From assembly GCA_002696735.1 (NCBI GenBank), contig NZSL01000012.1, forward strand, positions 332,091 through 396,090: a stretch of DNA of 64,000 bases, in the 5' to 3' direction. Shown piece after piece: positions 54,332 to 63,194 of the stretch. Position 1 is the stretch's first letter. Every line of letters starts with the position of its first letter. The notes below the pieces were generated by a model. The model had not been told where the DNA came from. It saw only the letters and a list, made by a program, of their open reading frames with translations, and made no database searches. A program made the translations under genes and the position numbers. This DNA comes from Methylophaga sp. Lineage in GTDB: Bacteria; Pseudomonadota; Gammaproteobacteria; Nitrosococcales; Methylophagaceae.

Positions 54332-56467
54332 ATGAATGAAGCACATGAAATTACTCGAATTCTGTTTGAAGGCTTTTCAAACTGGTCAATTTATCTTTTC
54401 TACGTAATTGGCTATACCGCTATCGGTATATTTCTTTACGGTGTTTATGTGCAGATCCGCAAGTATCGTCGCGGCAAGCCTGATGCTTCTTGGGGTGAGT
54501 TTTTTGCACGCTTTAAAGACATGTGCAAGACCATGGCTACGCATCGCACCCTTAAACGGCGTGATAAGTCAGCTGGTCGTGCCCATGCACTGATATTTTT
54601 TGGCTTTGTGCTGCTGTTTATCGGCACAGCCACGATTACCCTCGAATACGACATTCTGGAACCCCTGTTTGGTATCACGTTCTGGTATGGCGATTTTTAT
54701 CTGTGGTTCTCCTTGGTCCTGGATTTGGCTGGTGTCGGCCTGATTGGGGGACTGCTTTATATGATGTACCGCAGAAAATGGTTAAAGCTGCCCAAACTTG
54801 ACTATGCTCGCCCGGATCGTGAGCCCGGCGACCCCGATTATGATCGCAGTGGTTACCGCCGCGAAGACTGGGCTTTTTTATGGGCGCTTATCCTGATTGG
54901 CTTCACAGGCTTTTTACTGGAAGCCGCACGTCTGGTCTGGTTAAGTGAAACTGCAACTGTCTGGGATTATCGCTGGTGGTCACCCATCGGAGCACTGATG
55001 GCACATGTAATGGCTGGCCTGGGCATGGGGGCAGAAGCAGCAGGCAATTTCCGCACTGGACTGTGGTGGTTCCATGGTGTGTTGGCTTTGGCCTTTGTCG
55101 CACTGATTCCATACACCAAAGTAAAACATATCTTCACCGCATCAGCGTCTTTGATGTTCCGTGATCCGATGGCCGGTAAGCGGTTGCCGAGTGTGCCGGA
55201 AGATCAGGAAGATATTGGTATCAAAACCATTACTGACCTTACCTGGAAACAGTTGCTGCATCTGGATTCCTGTACCAAGTGTGGCCGTTGCCATGAAGCT
55301 TGTCCGGCAACTGCTGTAGGTGCACCGTTATCACCGCGTGATGTGATCCTGTCATTACGTGAATTTGCCAATAAATCATTGCAATCCAAGGAGCTGCCAG
55401 AACAGGCCGAGCTGGATGTTCATGGCAAGGATGTCGGTCAGGTATTCATGGAAACACTTTGGTCATGTCGAACTTGTATGGCCTGTGTGGAGATTTGTCC
55501 GGTAGCGATCGAGCATGTTCCGATCATTGTGCAGATGCGTCGCAAGCTGGTAGATGAAGGCAATATGGAACCGATTCTGCAGAAAACCATGCAGTCAATC
55601 CATAAAAACGGCAACTCGATGAATGAATCGAAGCGTAAACGTCCACGTTGGACCAAAGAATTACCGTTCACCATTAAAGATGCACGTAAAGAACCGGTTG
55701 ATGTGATGTGGTTTGTCGGCGACTACGCTTCTTTTGATCCCCGAAACCAGGTAGTGACCCGCTCTTTTGCCAAGTTGATGAAACAGGCAGGCGTTGATTT
55801 CGGCTTGCTTTACGAAGCAGAAATGAATGCCGGTAATGATGTGCGTCGAGTCGGTGAGGAAGGGCTCTACGAGTTCCTGGCGAATGCCAACATTAGCACC
55901 CTTGAAAAATGTGATTTCAATTCGATTGTAACCACCGACCCTCACTCATTCAACACGATTCGTAATGAGTATCCGGATTTCGGTGGTGAATTTGAAATTC
56001 AGCATTACACCACCTTGCTCAAGCAGTTATTTGAAGAGGGCAAACTCAAGCTCAACAAAAAACTCGATTACCGCGTGACATTCCATGACCCATGTCATCT
56101 TGGACGCTATAACAAAGGCTATGACGCACCTCGTGAACTGATCAAGTTGCTGGGATGTGAACTGATCGAAATGGATCGTAATCGTGACAACTCCTTCTGC
56201 TGTGGTGCCGGTGGTGGTCGTATCTGGATTCCGGATCCGGTCGGTATTGAAAAACCGTCTGAGAACCGGATGCGTGAGGCAGCAGAAATTGAAGAGCTTG
56301 ATGTCTTTATCGTGTCATGCCCGAAAGATCTGACCATGTTTGAAGATGCACTCAAAACCGCTGGATATGAAGGCAAATTCGTCGTGAAAGAGTTAATTGA
56401 GCTGGTCAATGAATGTGTCGAGTTTGATGAAGTTGAGGTCATCGATGCCGATGTTGTTTCCGCCTGA
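54332..56467 (+). CDS. DgcB-like membrane iron-sulfur oxidoreductase
   Basis: This 711-residue protein has an N-terminal membrane part like the nitrate-reductase gamma family (about five helices in residues 15-270 with candidate haem histidines such as RAHALIFFGFVLLF and VLALAFVALIPYTKVKH). Two 4Fe-4S motifs follow, CTKCGRCHEACPATA near residue 311 and CRTCMACVEICPVAI near 380, and a cysteine-rich CCG domain ends with FHDPCHLGRYNKG and FCCGAGGGRIW near residue 620. This is the design of DgcB of Pseudomonas dimethylglycine catabolism and of heterodisulfide-reductase-like proteins. Located between tmd and etfBA, it probably takes electrons from reduced ETF to the quinone pool. Confidence 0.85.
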   Translation: MNEAHEITRILFEGFSNWSIYLFYVIGYTAIGIFLYGVYVQIRKYRRGKPDASWGEFFARFKDMCKTMATHRTLKRRDKSAGRAHALIFFGFVLLFIGTATITLEYDILEPLFGITFWYGDFYLWFSLVLDLAGVGLIGGLLYMMYRRKWLKLPKLDYARPDREPGDPDYDRSGYRREDWAFLWALILIGFTGFLLEAARLVWLSETATVWDYRWWSPIGALMAHVMAGLGMGAEAAGNFRTGLWWFHGVLALAFVALIPYTKVKHIFTASASLMFRDPMAGKRLPSVPEDQEDIGIKTITDLTWKQLLHLDSCTKCGRCHEACPATAVGAPLSPRDVILSLREFANKSLQSKELPEQAELDVHGKDVGQVFMETLWSCRTCMACVEICPVAIEHVPIIVQMRRKLVDEGNMEPILQKTMQSIHKNGNSMNESKRKRPRWTKELPFTIKDARKEPVDVMWFVGDYASFDPRNQVVTRSFAKLMKQAGVDFGLLYEAEMNAGNDVRRVGEEGLYEFLANANISTLEKCDFNSIVTTDPHSFNTIRNEYPDFGGEFEIQHYTTLLKQLFEEGKLKLNKKLDYRVTFHDPCHLGRYNKGYDAPRELIKLLGCELIEMDRNRDNSFCCGAGGGRIWIPDPVGIEKPSENRMREAAEIEELDVFIVSCPKDLTMFEDALKTAGYEGKFVVKELIELVNECVEFDEVEVIDADVVSA

Positions 56468-57839
56468 TATCTGCCTGCCGGAGACTGCCGATGCACTGAT
56501 TAACTGTGCGATAAGCAGTGGCGATCTGCATAGTGCAGCAGCAGTGTATGAACTGGCTGAGGGTGAGCAAAAACAGCAGTTGAGCGACATACTTTGTAAG
56601 GAGCGTCGCAACACACTTCTGTTGGCTCGCTGGGAGCATACACCTGCAGCAGTGCTGCAAATGCTGGCGGAAATCGAGGATGAAACAATCCGGTTAAGAT
56701 TGGATAAAAATCCATCCAGTCGTGCCGGCACATTGAACACTATCTATAAAAAAGGTGGTCATGATCGGCAGTTGATCAGCCTGCTGACTCAGCATGCACA
56801 CAGCTCATCGACATTACTGAACAGTCTGGCTATGAGCGAGGATGACATTCCAATTCTCAAATCCATTGCTGCGCATCCAAATACCGATGCAAATACATTG
56901 AATCGCCTTGAACAACGTTATCCCGATATGTTTGATAACGAACTGGCTGTCCATGCTGAAACACCCCCTGAATTACTGGAAAAGCTCTATCAGCGAGGTA
57001 ACTGTTTTATCCGATCCGCTGTGGTGACTCATATCCGATGTCCACAGTTTTTGCTGGATTTGGCATTTAATGAAACAGACATAAACATTCTAAGACATCT
57101 GGCGGCAAATCCCCGGTTATCCCCGGAAAAATTAGCCATTCTGGCGCAACATGATGACGTCAGCGTGCTTCGTACTCTGGCAGGTAATCCATCTCTGAGC
57201 AAAGAGCTCGCAAACCAGATGATCCATAACAGTACCAATATTGTGCGTCGGGCTTTGGCGAGTCGAACTGACCTGACAGATGAAAATTTGCAGCAGCTGG
57301 CTAATGATGAAGATCACTGGGTTAGACAGAGAGTAGCCCGTCATCCCCAATTAGATGAAATGCTGCTTAATAAACTGGCCCAGGACCAGAATGATGAAGT
57401 TCGTCGTGCAGTAACGCGAAACCCACTGACATCTATCGATATTCTCAGACGGCTTTCTGTAGATAACAGCGTCTGGGTCAGAGCCGGTGTGGCGTATCAA
57501 AAGAACACCCCTGCAGATGTGCTCGGCATGCTGTCTGCTGAAGATGATGTCGACGTGCTGAGCGGAGTGGCCAGCAACGCTAATACCCCGCAAGCCATTT
57601 TGATAAGACTGTCGGGTTCTCAACAGACTGATATACGTCGTGGCGTAATTATTAATCCAAAGGCCGAGCGAGACACTCTGCTGCCTCTGCTGGAAGACCC
57701 GTATTACTTGCATCGGTTAATGCTGGTATCCAACCCTTCACTGAATGATCACGACCGCTGGAGCCTGCATGACGATCCTGATCTATCCGTCCGTTTTATG
57801 GTGTTCAAATGGTTTACACAAAAATATTTGCAGCCTTAG
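56445..57839 (+). CDS. leucine-rich-repeat-variant (LRV) protein
   Basis: This 464-residue protein begins MPMLFPPDICLPETADALIN and is made of about 24-residue units with the pattern LxxLAxxxxxxVRxxVAxNPxxPxxxL, for example ILRHLAANPRLSPEKLAILAQHDDVSV and VRQRVARHPQLDEMLLNKLAQDQNDEVR. This is the LRV superhelix, first seen in an iron-sulfur protein of Azotobacter. The N-terminal 100 residues lack the repeat and have no Fe-S cysteine cluster. I chose ATG 56445, with GAGG seven bases upstream; it overlaps the DgcB-like gene by 23 bases. The function is not known; a chaperone or maturation role for the neighbouring iron-sulfur proteins is an inference. Confidence 0.75.
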   Translation: MPMLFPPDICLPETADALINCAISSGDLHSAAAVYELAEGEQKQQLSDILCKERRNTLLLARWEHTPAAVLQMLAEIEDETIRLRLDKNPSSRAGTLNTIYKKGGHDRQLISLLTQHAHSSSTLLNSLAMSEDDIPILKSIAAHPNTDANTLNRLEQRYPDMFDNELAVHAETPPELLEKLYQRGNCFIRSAVVTHIRCPQFLLDLAFNETDINILRHLAANPRLSPEKLAILAQHDDVSVLRTLAGNPSLSKELANQMIHNSTNIVRRALASRTDLTDENLQQLANDEDHWVRQRVARHPQLDEMLLNKLAQDQNDEVRRAVTRNPLTSIDILRRLSVDNSVWVRAGVAYQKNTPADVLGMLSAEDDVDVLSGVASNANTPQAILIRLSGSQQTDIRRGVIINPKAERDTLLPLLEDPYYLHRLMLVSNPSLNDHDRWSLHDDPDLSVRFMVFKWFTQKYLQP

Positions 57840-57886
57840 CTGCATTAGAAATGCTGTTTTATACAGTCAACTAGGAGATAAATCTG

Positions 57887-58681
57887 ATGAAAATACTGGT
57901 TGCAGTTAAAGAAGTCGCTGCATTAGATGAAGACTTCGAAATTCGTGATGATCAACTTGATGTCGATGAGGATTTTCTGCTTTACGACCTCAACGAGTGG
58001 GATGATTTTTCACTTGAAGAAGCGATGGTTATCAAAGAATCATCTGACACCGAAGTTGAAGTGGTGGTGGTATCGGTCGGACCGGAAAGGGTCGATGACG
58101 TCCTGAGAAAATGCCTGGCTAAAGGTGCTGATCGCGCTATTCGAGTCTGGGATGATGCAATGGAAGGTTCTGATTCTGTCACGATTGGTCGCATCCTGTC
58201 CGCTGTCGTCGAAAAAGAAAAACCGGATATGGTATTTGCTGGTGTGCAGTCATCAGATGAAGCAGCTGGTTCAACCGGTATTTCACTGGCAGCCAGCCTT
58301 AATTGGCCTCATGCGGCAGTGGTTGCAGGACTTGAATATCAGCCTGGCAGTAATAAAGCCAAAATCACCCGGGAACTGGAAGGCGGACTTTCACAGGAAG
58401 TGGAAATTGACTGCCCATCAGTGCTCACCATCCAGCTTGGTATCAATACCCCGCGTTACGCCTCATTACGTGGCATCAAGCAGGCAGCTGCCAAACCTGT
58501 AGATGAAATCAGCCTGAGTGATTTGGGTTTGAGTGAGAGTGATGTTGGTGTTGATGCTGCTTTATCACGTGTACGGCGCATGTATATTCCTGAAAAAGGG
58601 ATGGCCTCAATGATTGAAGGTACACCTGCTGAACAGGCAGCAAAACTGGCTGAAATTATTCGTGAGTTCAAAGGGGAATAA
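57887..58681 (+). CDS. etfB: electron transfer flavoprotein subunit beta
   Basis: This 264-residue ETF beta subunit has MKILVAVKEVAALDED at its start, an adenine-nucleotide-binding fold (VVVVSVGPERVDDVLRKCLAKGADRAIRV near 65-95) and the ETF beta signature DCPSVLTIQLGINTPRYASLRGIKQA near residue 170. Located beside tmd, it is expected to accept electrons from trimethylamine dehydrogenase. It precedes etfA by two bases. AGGAGA is the ribosome binding site. Confidence 0.93.
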   Translation: MKILVAVKEVAALDEDFEIRDDQLDVDEDFLLYDLNEWDDFSLEEAMVIKESSDTEVEVVVVSVGPERVDDVLRKCLAKGADRAIRVWDDAMEGSDSVTIGRILSAVVEKEKPDMVFAGVQSSDEAAGSTGISLAASLNWPHAAVVAGLEYQPGSNKAKITRELEGGLSQEVEIDCPSVLTIQLGINTPRYASLRGIKQAAAKPVDEISLSDLGLSESDVGVDAALSRVRRMYIPEKGMASMIEGTPAEQAAKLAEIIREFKGE

Positions 58682-58683
58682 CC

Positions 58684-59643
58684 ATGAAAACATTCTTATT
58701 AATTGCTGAACACCGTCGTGGCGAACTGCGACCTATCTCACTGGAAGTTATTGCTGCGGCACAGGAACTAAGACAGGCTGATGACAAGGTTGTGGTAGCT
58801 GTGATTGGCGAACAGGCTGAAAATTATGTTGCCGATCTGTCAGTGGCCGGTGTAGATGAAATCATCACGGTAAAAACGGCCACTGTCGAGTTTGATCCGG
58901 ATATCTTTGAAGCTGCAATCACTTCGCTGATGGAAAAGCTGGATCCCGAAGTGGTTCTGCTCCCTCATAGTGTCGATTCTCTAGGCTACGCAGCCACTCT
59001 GGCACGCAAGGGTAATTATGGCTTTGCTACCGATGTATATGGACTGCAATATGATGGCGATGAACTGGTGGCGACACGATCCGGCTATGACCAGAAGGTC
59101 AATGTAGAGCTGGATTTTCCAGGCAAGCAATGTGTGTTGTTGACCATTCGTCCAAGCGTTTTCAAACCGACTGAGGAAAAAGCTTCTCCATCGGTATCGT
59201 CAGAAGATATGACCAATATCGAATCACGCAGTACTAACCTGGAATTTGTTGAGGCTGGTGGGGCAGATGATATTGATATCACCACGGTCGATTTCATTAT
59301 GTCGATAGGCCGGGGTATTGCCGAAGAAGCCAATGTTGAACAGTTCCGTGAGCTGGCTGAGATGGCTGATGCCACTTTGTGTTGCTCAAGACCTATTGCC
59401 GATTCCGGTTGGTTACCAAAATCCCGTCAGGTCGGTCAGTCAGGCAAGGTGGTTGGATCCTGCAAACTGTATGTAGCGATGGGCATTTCCGGTTCGATTC
59501 AGCATATGGCGGGCATGAAACATGTGCCGACTATTGTTGCTGTAAACAGTGATCCAGGCGCTTCGATTTTTACTATCGCCAAATACGGCATTGTCGGCGA
59601 TATTTTCGAAATCGAAGAAGAGTTGCGCAGCCATTTTGAATAG
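58684..59643 (+). CDS. etfA: electron transfer flavoprotein subunit alpha
   Basis: This 319-residue FAD-binding alpha subunit carries the C-terminal ETF signature LYVAMGISGSIQHMAGMKHVPTIVAVNSDPGASIFTIAKYGIVGD near residues 260-304, including the SGS-x-QHxxGM FAD motif. Residues 1-180 form the ETF fold. It completes the heterodimer with EtfB. No electron-transfer-flavoprotein:quinone oxidoreductase gene is seen in this window; the DgcB-like protein may do that job. Confidence 0.93.
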   Translation: MKTFLLIAEHRRGELRPISLEVIAAAQELRQADDKVVVAVIGEQAENYVADLSVAGVDEIITVKTATVEFDPDIFEAAITSLMEKLDPEVVLLPHSVDSLGYAATLARKGNYGFATDVYGLQYDGDELVATRSGYDQKVNVELDFPGKQCVLLTIRPSVFKPTEEKASPSVSSEDMTNIESRSTNLEFVEAGGADDIDITTVDFIMSIGRGIAEEANVEQFRELAEMADATLCCSRPIADSGWLPKSRQVGQSGKVVGSCKLYVAMGISGSIQHMAGMKHVPTIVAVNSDPGASIFTIAKYGIVGDIFEIEEELRSHFE

Positions 59644-59730
59644 GCTGGATTTATAGGGATTGTTGTTCTCTCAGAACATTCAACAATTAGTGATGGAATA
59701 ACAATTGACCCTCCTAAATTCGTGGGCTGG

Positions 59731-59769
59731 CGGGGTTACTGGCAGTGTCTGCCTTGGCAGACATCCCCG
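59731..59769 (+). other. structured leader of ribH
   Basis: TGTCTGCC-TT-GGCAGACA (59746-59763) is a perfect 18-base dyad, enclosed by CGGGG (59731-59735) and CCCCG (59765-59769). It lies 34 bases upstream of the ribH ATG, with an upstream hairpin near 59658-59690. It has no T-run and does not match the FMN riboswitch consensus. It could be an operator or RNA hairpin that affects ribH translation. Confidence 0.5.
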
Positions 59770-59802
59770 TTGGTTTCGCGATCTATATGAAGGAAAATCG
59801 GT

Positions 59803-60297
59803 ATGACAGATGATCTAAAAGTGTCAGCAACGAAAGCTGGTTTGAATGGCAAAGGTCTACGGATCGGTATCGTTCAGTCCCGCTTTAATCCGGCCATTGG
59901 CAGCGCCTTGGTCAGCGGCTGTATCGATGAACTTAATCGAGCGGCGGTAGCCAGCAACGATATTGTGCTGTTTACCGTACCAGGCGCACTAGAAATATCA
60001 TTGGTTTTATCAGAACTGTCGGAGAGCGGAAAATTTGATGGTCTGATAGCGTTAGGCTGTGTGATTCGCGGTGAAACCTACCATTTTGAGGTGGTTTGCA
60101 ATGAATCAGCTCGGGCCATTACGGAAATACAGCAGCATTACCGTGTCCCTATTGCCAATGCCATTCTGACGACCGAAAACGAAGAACAGGCGAGTACCCG
60201 AGCTCGTGTCAAAGGCAAAGAGTCAGCCCAGGTTGTGCTGGAAATGATTCAAACCCTGCAACGATTACAGCAACTCCCAAAATCTATATCGGCTTAA
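59803..60297 (+). CDS. ribH: 6,7-dimethyl-8-ribityllumazine synthase
   Basis: This 164-residue lumazine synthase makes the last intermediate before riboflavin from the DHBP (RibB product) and a pyrimidine. Motifs RFNPAIGSALVSGCIDEL near residue 27, TVPGALEISL near 61, and GCVIRGETYHFEVVCNES near 88 with the catalytic His are intact. It is a second flavin gene (with ribBX) inside the methylated-amine cluster, where flavoproteins Tmd, MgdA, MgdC, Etf and DmmB are encoded. AAGGA precedes the ATG. Confidence 0.93.
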   Translation: MTDDLKVSATKAGLNGKGLRIGIVQSRFNPAIGSALVSGCIDELNRAAVASNDIVLFTVPGALEISLVLSELSESGKFDGLIALGCVIRGETYHFEVVCNESARAITEIQQHYRVPIANAILTTENEEQASTRARVKGKESAQVVLEMIQTLQRLQQLPKSISA

Positions 60298-60354
60298 TAA
60301 ATATTCTTGATCTTGTAGAAGATCTCAACGAGTTCAAATTCGAGTATGGCTATT

Positions 60355-60370
60355 TACTCCATTGGGAGTA
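60355..60370. promoter_or_regulatory. TAC-N10-GTA dyad upstream of the dmm operon
   Basis: TACTCCATTGGGAGTA is a near-perfect dyad (TACTCC and GGAGTA arms with four bases between) located 82 bases before the dmmD ATG. It is the most symmetric copy of the shared motif. A weak -10-like CATAAA is at about 60424-60429. Confidence 0.65.
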
Positions 60371-60452
60371 CGCCATCTTGGGAATTTTCGAGCATTGCTT
60401 GCTGGGCTATGGTTTGTCTATGCCATAAATTTTAATGACTGTGGAGATCGCA

Positions 60453-61568
60453 ATGCTTAGAAATTCAATCCTGAATGTACGTCATAAGGAACTCGGTTCG
60501 TTATTGAATGGGGACACCTGGAACAATATGCCGATTCCGTGGAGCTATAAATCGGATGCTGATGAAGAGGTGATTGCTGTTCGTACTCGGGCAGGTCTGT
60601 ATGACGTATCTGCTTTGAATATTCTGAATGTGAGCGGTCCTGATGCAACGGCAGTAGTGGACCAACTGGTCACCATTGATGTCACCAAAATGGAACCAGG
60701 TACCTCAAGGCTGGCAGCTGAAGTGGATGAGACTGGTGCGTTATGTGATGACATTATGGTAATTTGCGATGCGCCGAATCAATTCCGCCTGTCACATGGC
60801 AGCGGTGCCACCCCACAGCAGCTGGAGAAGCTCTCTCAGGGTAAAAATGTTCAGATCGCAGCGGACTTGGATGTACATATCCTGTCATTGCAGGGACCAA
60901 AATCCTTGGAAGTGCTGAATCCTCATCTGGACTTTGATTTGGAAACGCTGCCTTATTTCCGTCATGTTGACGCGAAACTGTTTGGCTGTGCTATCAAAAT
61001 TGCCCGTGGCGGCTATTCTGGCGAGCGTGGTTATGAAGTCTACTGCAGTGCCGATGATGCCATTCATATCTGGGACATGATTCTGGAAAAAGGCAAACCA
61101 TTTGGTGTGATTGCCGCCTCCTGGGATTCGCTTGATCTTACCCGTGTAGAAGCAGGTCTGCTGTTTTTCCCCTATGAGATGCCTGAGGGCGATACCACCC
61201 CCTGGGAAGTCAATATGGGCTGGGGTGTCGATCTGGATAAACCTGGCGATTATATCGGCAAAGCAGCTGTATTGGCCTCTAAAGGCAAAGAACGCTTCAA
61301 GCAGGCCGGTATTACCTGTATGACCGCCGAGGCTGTTGAGCCTGGTTCTCGTATTACCCATGACGGTAAAGATATTGGGGTGGTGACCAGTTCCAGTTAC
61401 AGCAATTACCTGATGCAATCTCTGGCGCTGGTGCATTTGCATCCTGATCATCTCGCGATAGGGACTCAAGTGATGGTGGAAGGCAAACAACCGGTCAAAG
61501 CCTATGTTGCCAAAATGCCTTTCTATGATCCGATGCGCCTGCGTACTCATCCGGAACAACAAAAGTAA
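60453..61568 (+). CDS. dmmD: GcvT-like tetrahydrofolate-binding protein of the dmm operon
   Basis: This 371-residue protein has the GcvT (aminomethyltransferase/H4F) fold: VSGPDATAVVDQLVTIDVTKMEPGTSRLA near 60-90, ARGGYSGERGYEVYC near 190 (the GcvT glycine-rich H4F motif), and LDLTRVEAGLLFF near 225. In dimethylamine-degrading bacteria such a gene precedes dmmABC; it probably captures the released methyl carbon on tetrahydrofolate or helps the monooxygenase. I chose ATG 60453, six bases after GGAG; an ATG 18 bases upstream lacks a site. The symbol follows the dmmDABC order reported in marine Rhodobacteraceae. Confidence 0.8.
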   Translation: MLRNSILNVRHKELGSLLNGDTWNNMPIPWSYKSDADEEVIAVRTRAGLYDVSALNILNVSGPDATAVVDQLVTIDVTKMEPGTSRLAAEVDETGALCDDIMVICDAPNQFRLSHGSGATPQQLEKLSQGKNVQIAADLDVHILSLQGPKSLEVLNPHLDFDLETLPYFRHVDAKLFGCAIKIARGGYSGERGYEVYCSADDAIHIWDMILEKGKPFGVIAASWDSLDLTRVEAGLLFFPYEMPEGDTTPWEVNMGWGVDLDKPGDYIGKAAVLASKGKERFKQAGITCMTAEAVEPGSRITHDGKDIGVVTSSSYSNYLMQSLALVHLHPDHLAIGTQVMVEGKQPVKAYVAKMPFYDPMRLRTHPEQQK

Positions 61569-61632
61569 ATAGTCTGCACAGCGCCAGCCAGGAATCTGGT
61601 CGCGCTTAGCCAGATTTAATGAGGAAATCATT

Positions 61633-62235
61633 ATGCAAAGAGGTTACTGGATAAGAAGCAAACCACTGTACGACTCACTGGTATGGCAAACCCCTGCGGT
61701 TGCACATCTGGTGGTAGCCGGGGGCGAGGGTGGTATTGCTGTTCTTAAATTATTTCAGCAGATGTACCCCAAAGAGCCTATTCAGGTGCTTTATGCAGAT
61801 TTACCAACGGCCAAAAAAAATTATTCAGACATCCTGCAGCAAATCGTACTGGAGGAGCTTGATATTTGTGATTCAGAAGAAAGCTTGCTGGCAAATCTGG
61901 AACAACGACTAAAAGACTGCACGATGGGAACCCACTTTTATGTGGCAGGCAGCGAAGCTTTTATGTGGCAAGTTTTGCAGAAAACCCGTGCTGCTGGTGT
62001 TCAAGATGTTGATGTGCAGAAAGAGTTGTGCGGCACATTGGCAAGGCCGGTGTATTGCGTTCATTGCAAAACCATTACACGTGATGTTCATCACAATGTC
62101 TTCCCATGTAGCAATTGTGGTCGACATCTGTTTGTCCGTGACCATTTTTCCCGGCGTCTTGGTGCGTACATGGGGGTGATGGTGGATGCAGAGGAGCCTG
62201 GCAACATTCCACAGATTGAAGAGGTTTATCCATGA
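61633..62235 (+). CDS. dmmA: dimethylamine monooxygenase subunit DmmA-like
   Basis: This 200-residue protein reads like the DmmA family: the N-terminal part, YWIRSKPLYDSLVWQTPAVAHLVVAGGEGG, is an alpha/beta domain, and the C-terminal part from residue 130 is a zinc ribbon, CVHCKTITRDVHHNVFPCSNCGRHLFVRDHFSRRLGAYMG, with four metal-binding cysteines. It is a small subunit of the haem-dependent monooxygenase that oxidatively demethylates dimethylamine to methylamine and formaldehyde. It overlaps dmmB as ATGA. Confidence 0.85.
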   Translation: MQRGYWIRSKPLYDSLVWQTPAVAHLVVAGGEGGIAVLKLFQQMYPKEPIQVLYADLPTAKKNYSDILQQIVLEELDICDSEESLLANLEQRLKDCTMGTHFYVAGSEAFMWQVLQKTRAAGVQDVDVQKELCGTLARPVYCVHCKTITRDVHHNVFPCSNCGRHLFVRDHFSRRLGAYMGVMVDAEEPGNIPQIEEVYP

Positions 62236-63185
62236 GTATCCTGAACGTAAAAGTGGCCGATGTCGAACAGGTCACCGATATGGTGAAACATTTCACGCTG
62301 GTTCAAGAAAATGGCCAGCCGTTACCGAGGTTTTCCGGTGGCAGTCATGTAGTAGTGTCGATGAACATCAATGGTCGAATCCATCGTAATCCTTATTCAC
62401 TGATGGGATCTCCGGAAAATACTGATAGTTATCATATTTCAGTGCGTCGACAGGAAAATTCGCGTGGTGGTTCGGTATTCATGCATGACGGCGTCGAAGT
62501 AGGATCCACGTTGCAGATAACCTATCCCGTCAATCTGTTCAGTCTTTCCAAGTTAGGAAAAAAACACATTCTGGTTGCCGGCGGTATCGGTATTACGCCC
62601 TTTATGTCGCAAATCGCTGATTTAAACCGACTCGGTGATGACTATGAAATGCATTACGCCTTCCGTTCAGCTGAGCATGGTGCTTTTGTAGAACAACTAC
62701 AACAAATGTGTGGTGATCGATTGCATCTGCATATTGAAAGTGAAGGACAGCGAATTAATTTCCATAACCTTCTATCCAACCAACCTCTTGGTACCCATAT
62801 TTATGTGTGTGGTCCAGAGCCGATGGTCAATGCATTATTACTGACAGCCAAAGATTTAGGCTGGCCAAAAACGCATGTTCATAGCGAGCAGTTCCTGGCA
62901 CCACCTATCGGTGATTCGTTTCGAGTGCAACTCGTCAAGTCCAATATGGAAATTGAAGTCCCTGGTGATATGAGCATGCTCGAAGCAATGGAAGAGGCTG
63001 GTCTGGAACCTGATTTTCTCTGCCGTGGCGGTGCATGTGGGCGCTGTGAAGTGGAAGTTCTGGAGTGCGATGGTGCACTGATGCATAACGATCATTATCT
63101 GTCTGATGCCGAGAAAGCGTCTGGCAACAAAATCATGCCCTGCGTCTCCAGGGCCCGCTGTCAGAAATTATTACTCAATATCTGA
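62232..63185 (+). CDS. dmmB: dimethylamine monooxygenase reductase subunit
   Basis: This 317-residue phthalate-dioxygenase-reductase-like protein carries electrons from NAD(P)H to the oxygenase. It has an FMN/FAD-binding barrel (HRNPYSLMGSPEN near 54-66), a NAD-binding domain (HILVAGGIGITPFMSQI near 113-129) and a C-terminal 2Fe-2S ferredoxin whose C-x4-C-x2-C motif is in FLCRGGACGRCEVEV near residue 260, with the fourth cysteine in MPCVSRA. Its start overlaps dmmA (ATGA). The gene ends nine bases before dmmC. Confidence 0.9.
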   Translation: MSILNVKVADVEQVTDMVKHFTLVQENGQPLPRFSGGSHVVVSMNINGRIHRNPYSLMGSPENTDSYHISVRRQENSRGGSVFMHDGVEVGSTLQITYPVNLFSLSKLGKKHILVAGGIGITPFMSQIADLNRLGDDYEMHYAFRSAEHGAFVEQLQQMCGDRLHLHIESEGQRINFHNLLSNQPLGTHIYVCGPEPMVNALLLTAKDLGWPKTHVHSEQFLAPPIGDSFRVQLVKSNMEIEVPGDMSMLEAMEEAGLEPDFLCRGGACGRCEVEVLECDGALMHNDHYLSDAEKASGNKIMPCVSRARCQKLLLNI

Positions 63186-63194
63186 GGACGTCTT

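Noticed and set aside
59644-59802. FMN riboswitch upstream of ribH
   Set aside because: The leader is short and lacks the conserved core; only simple hairpins are present.
60885-61631. 248-codon minus-strand frame inside the GcvT-like gene
   Set aside because: Antisense shadow of a recognised gene; no family features.
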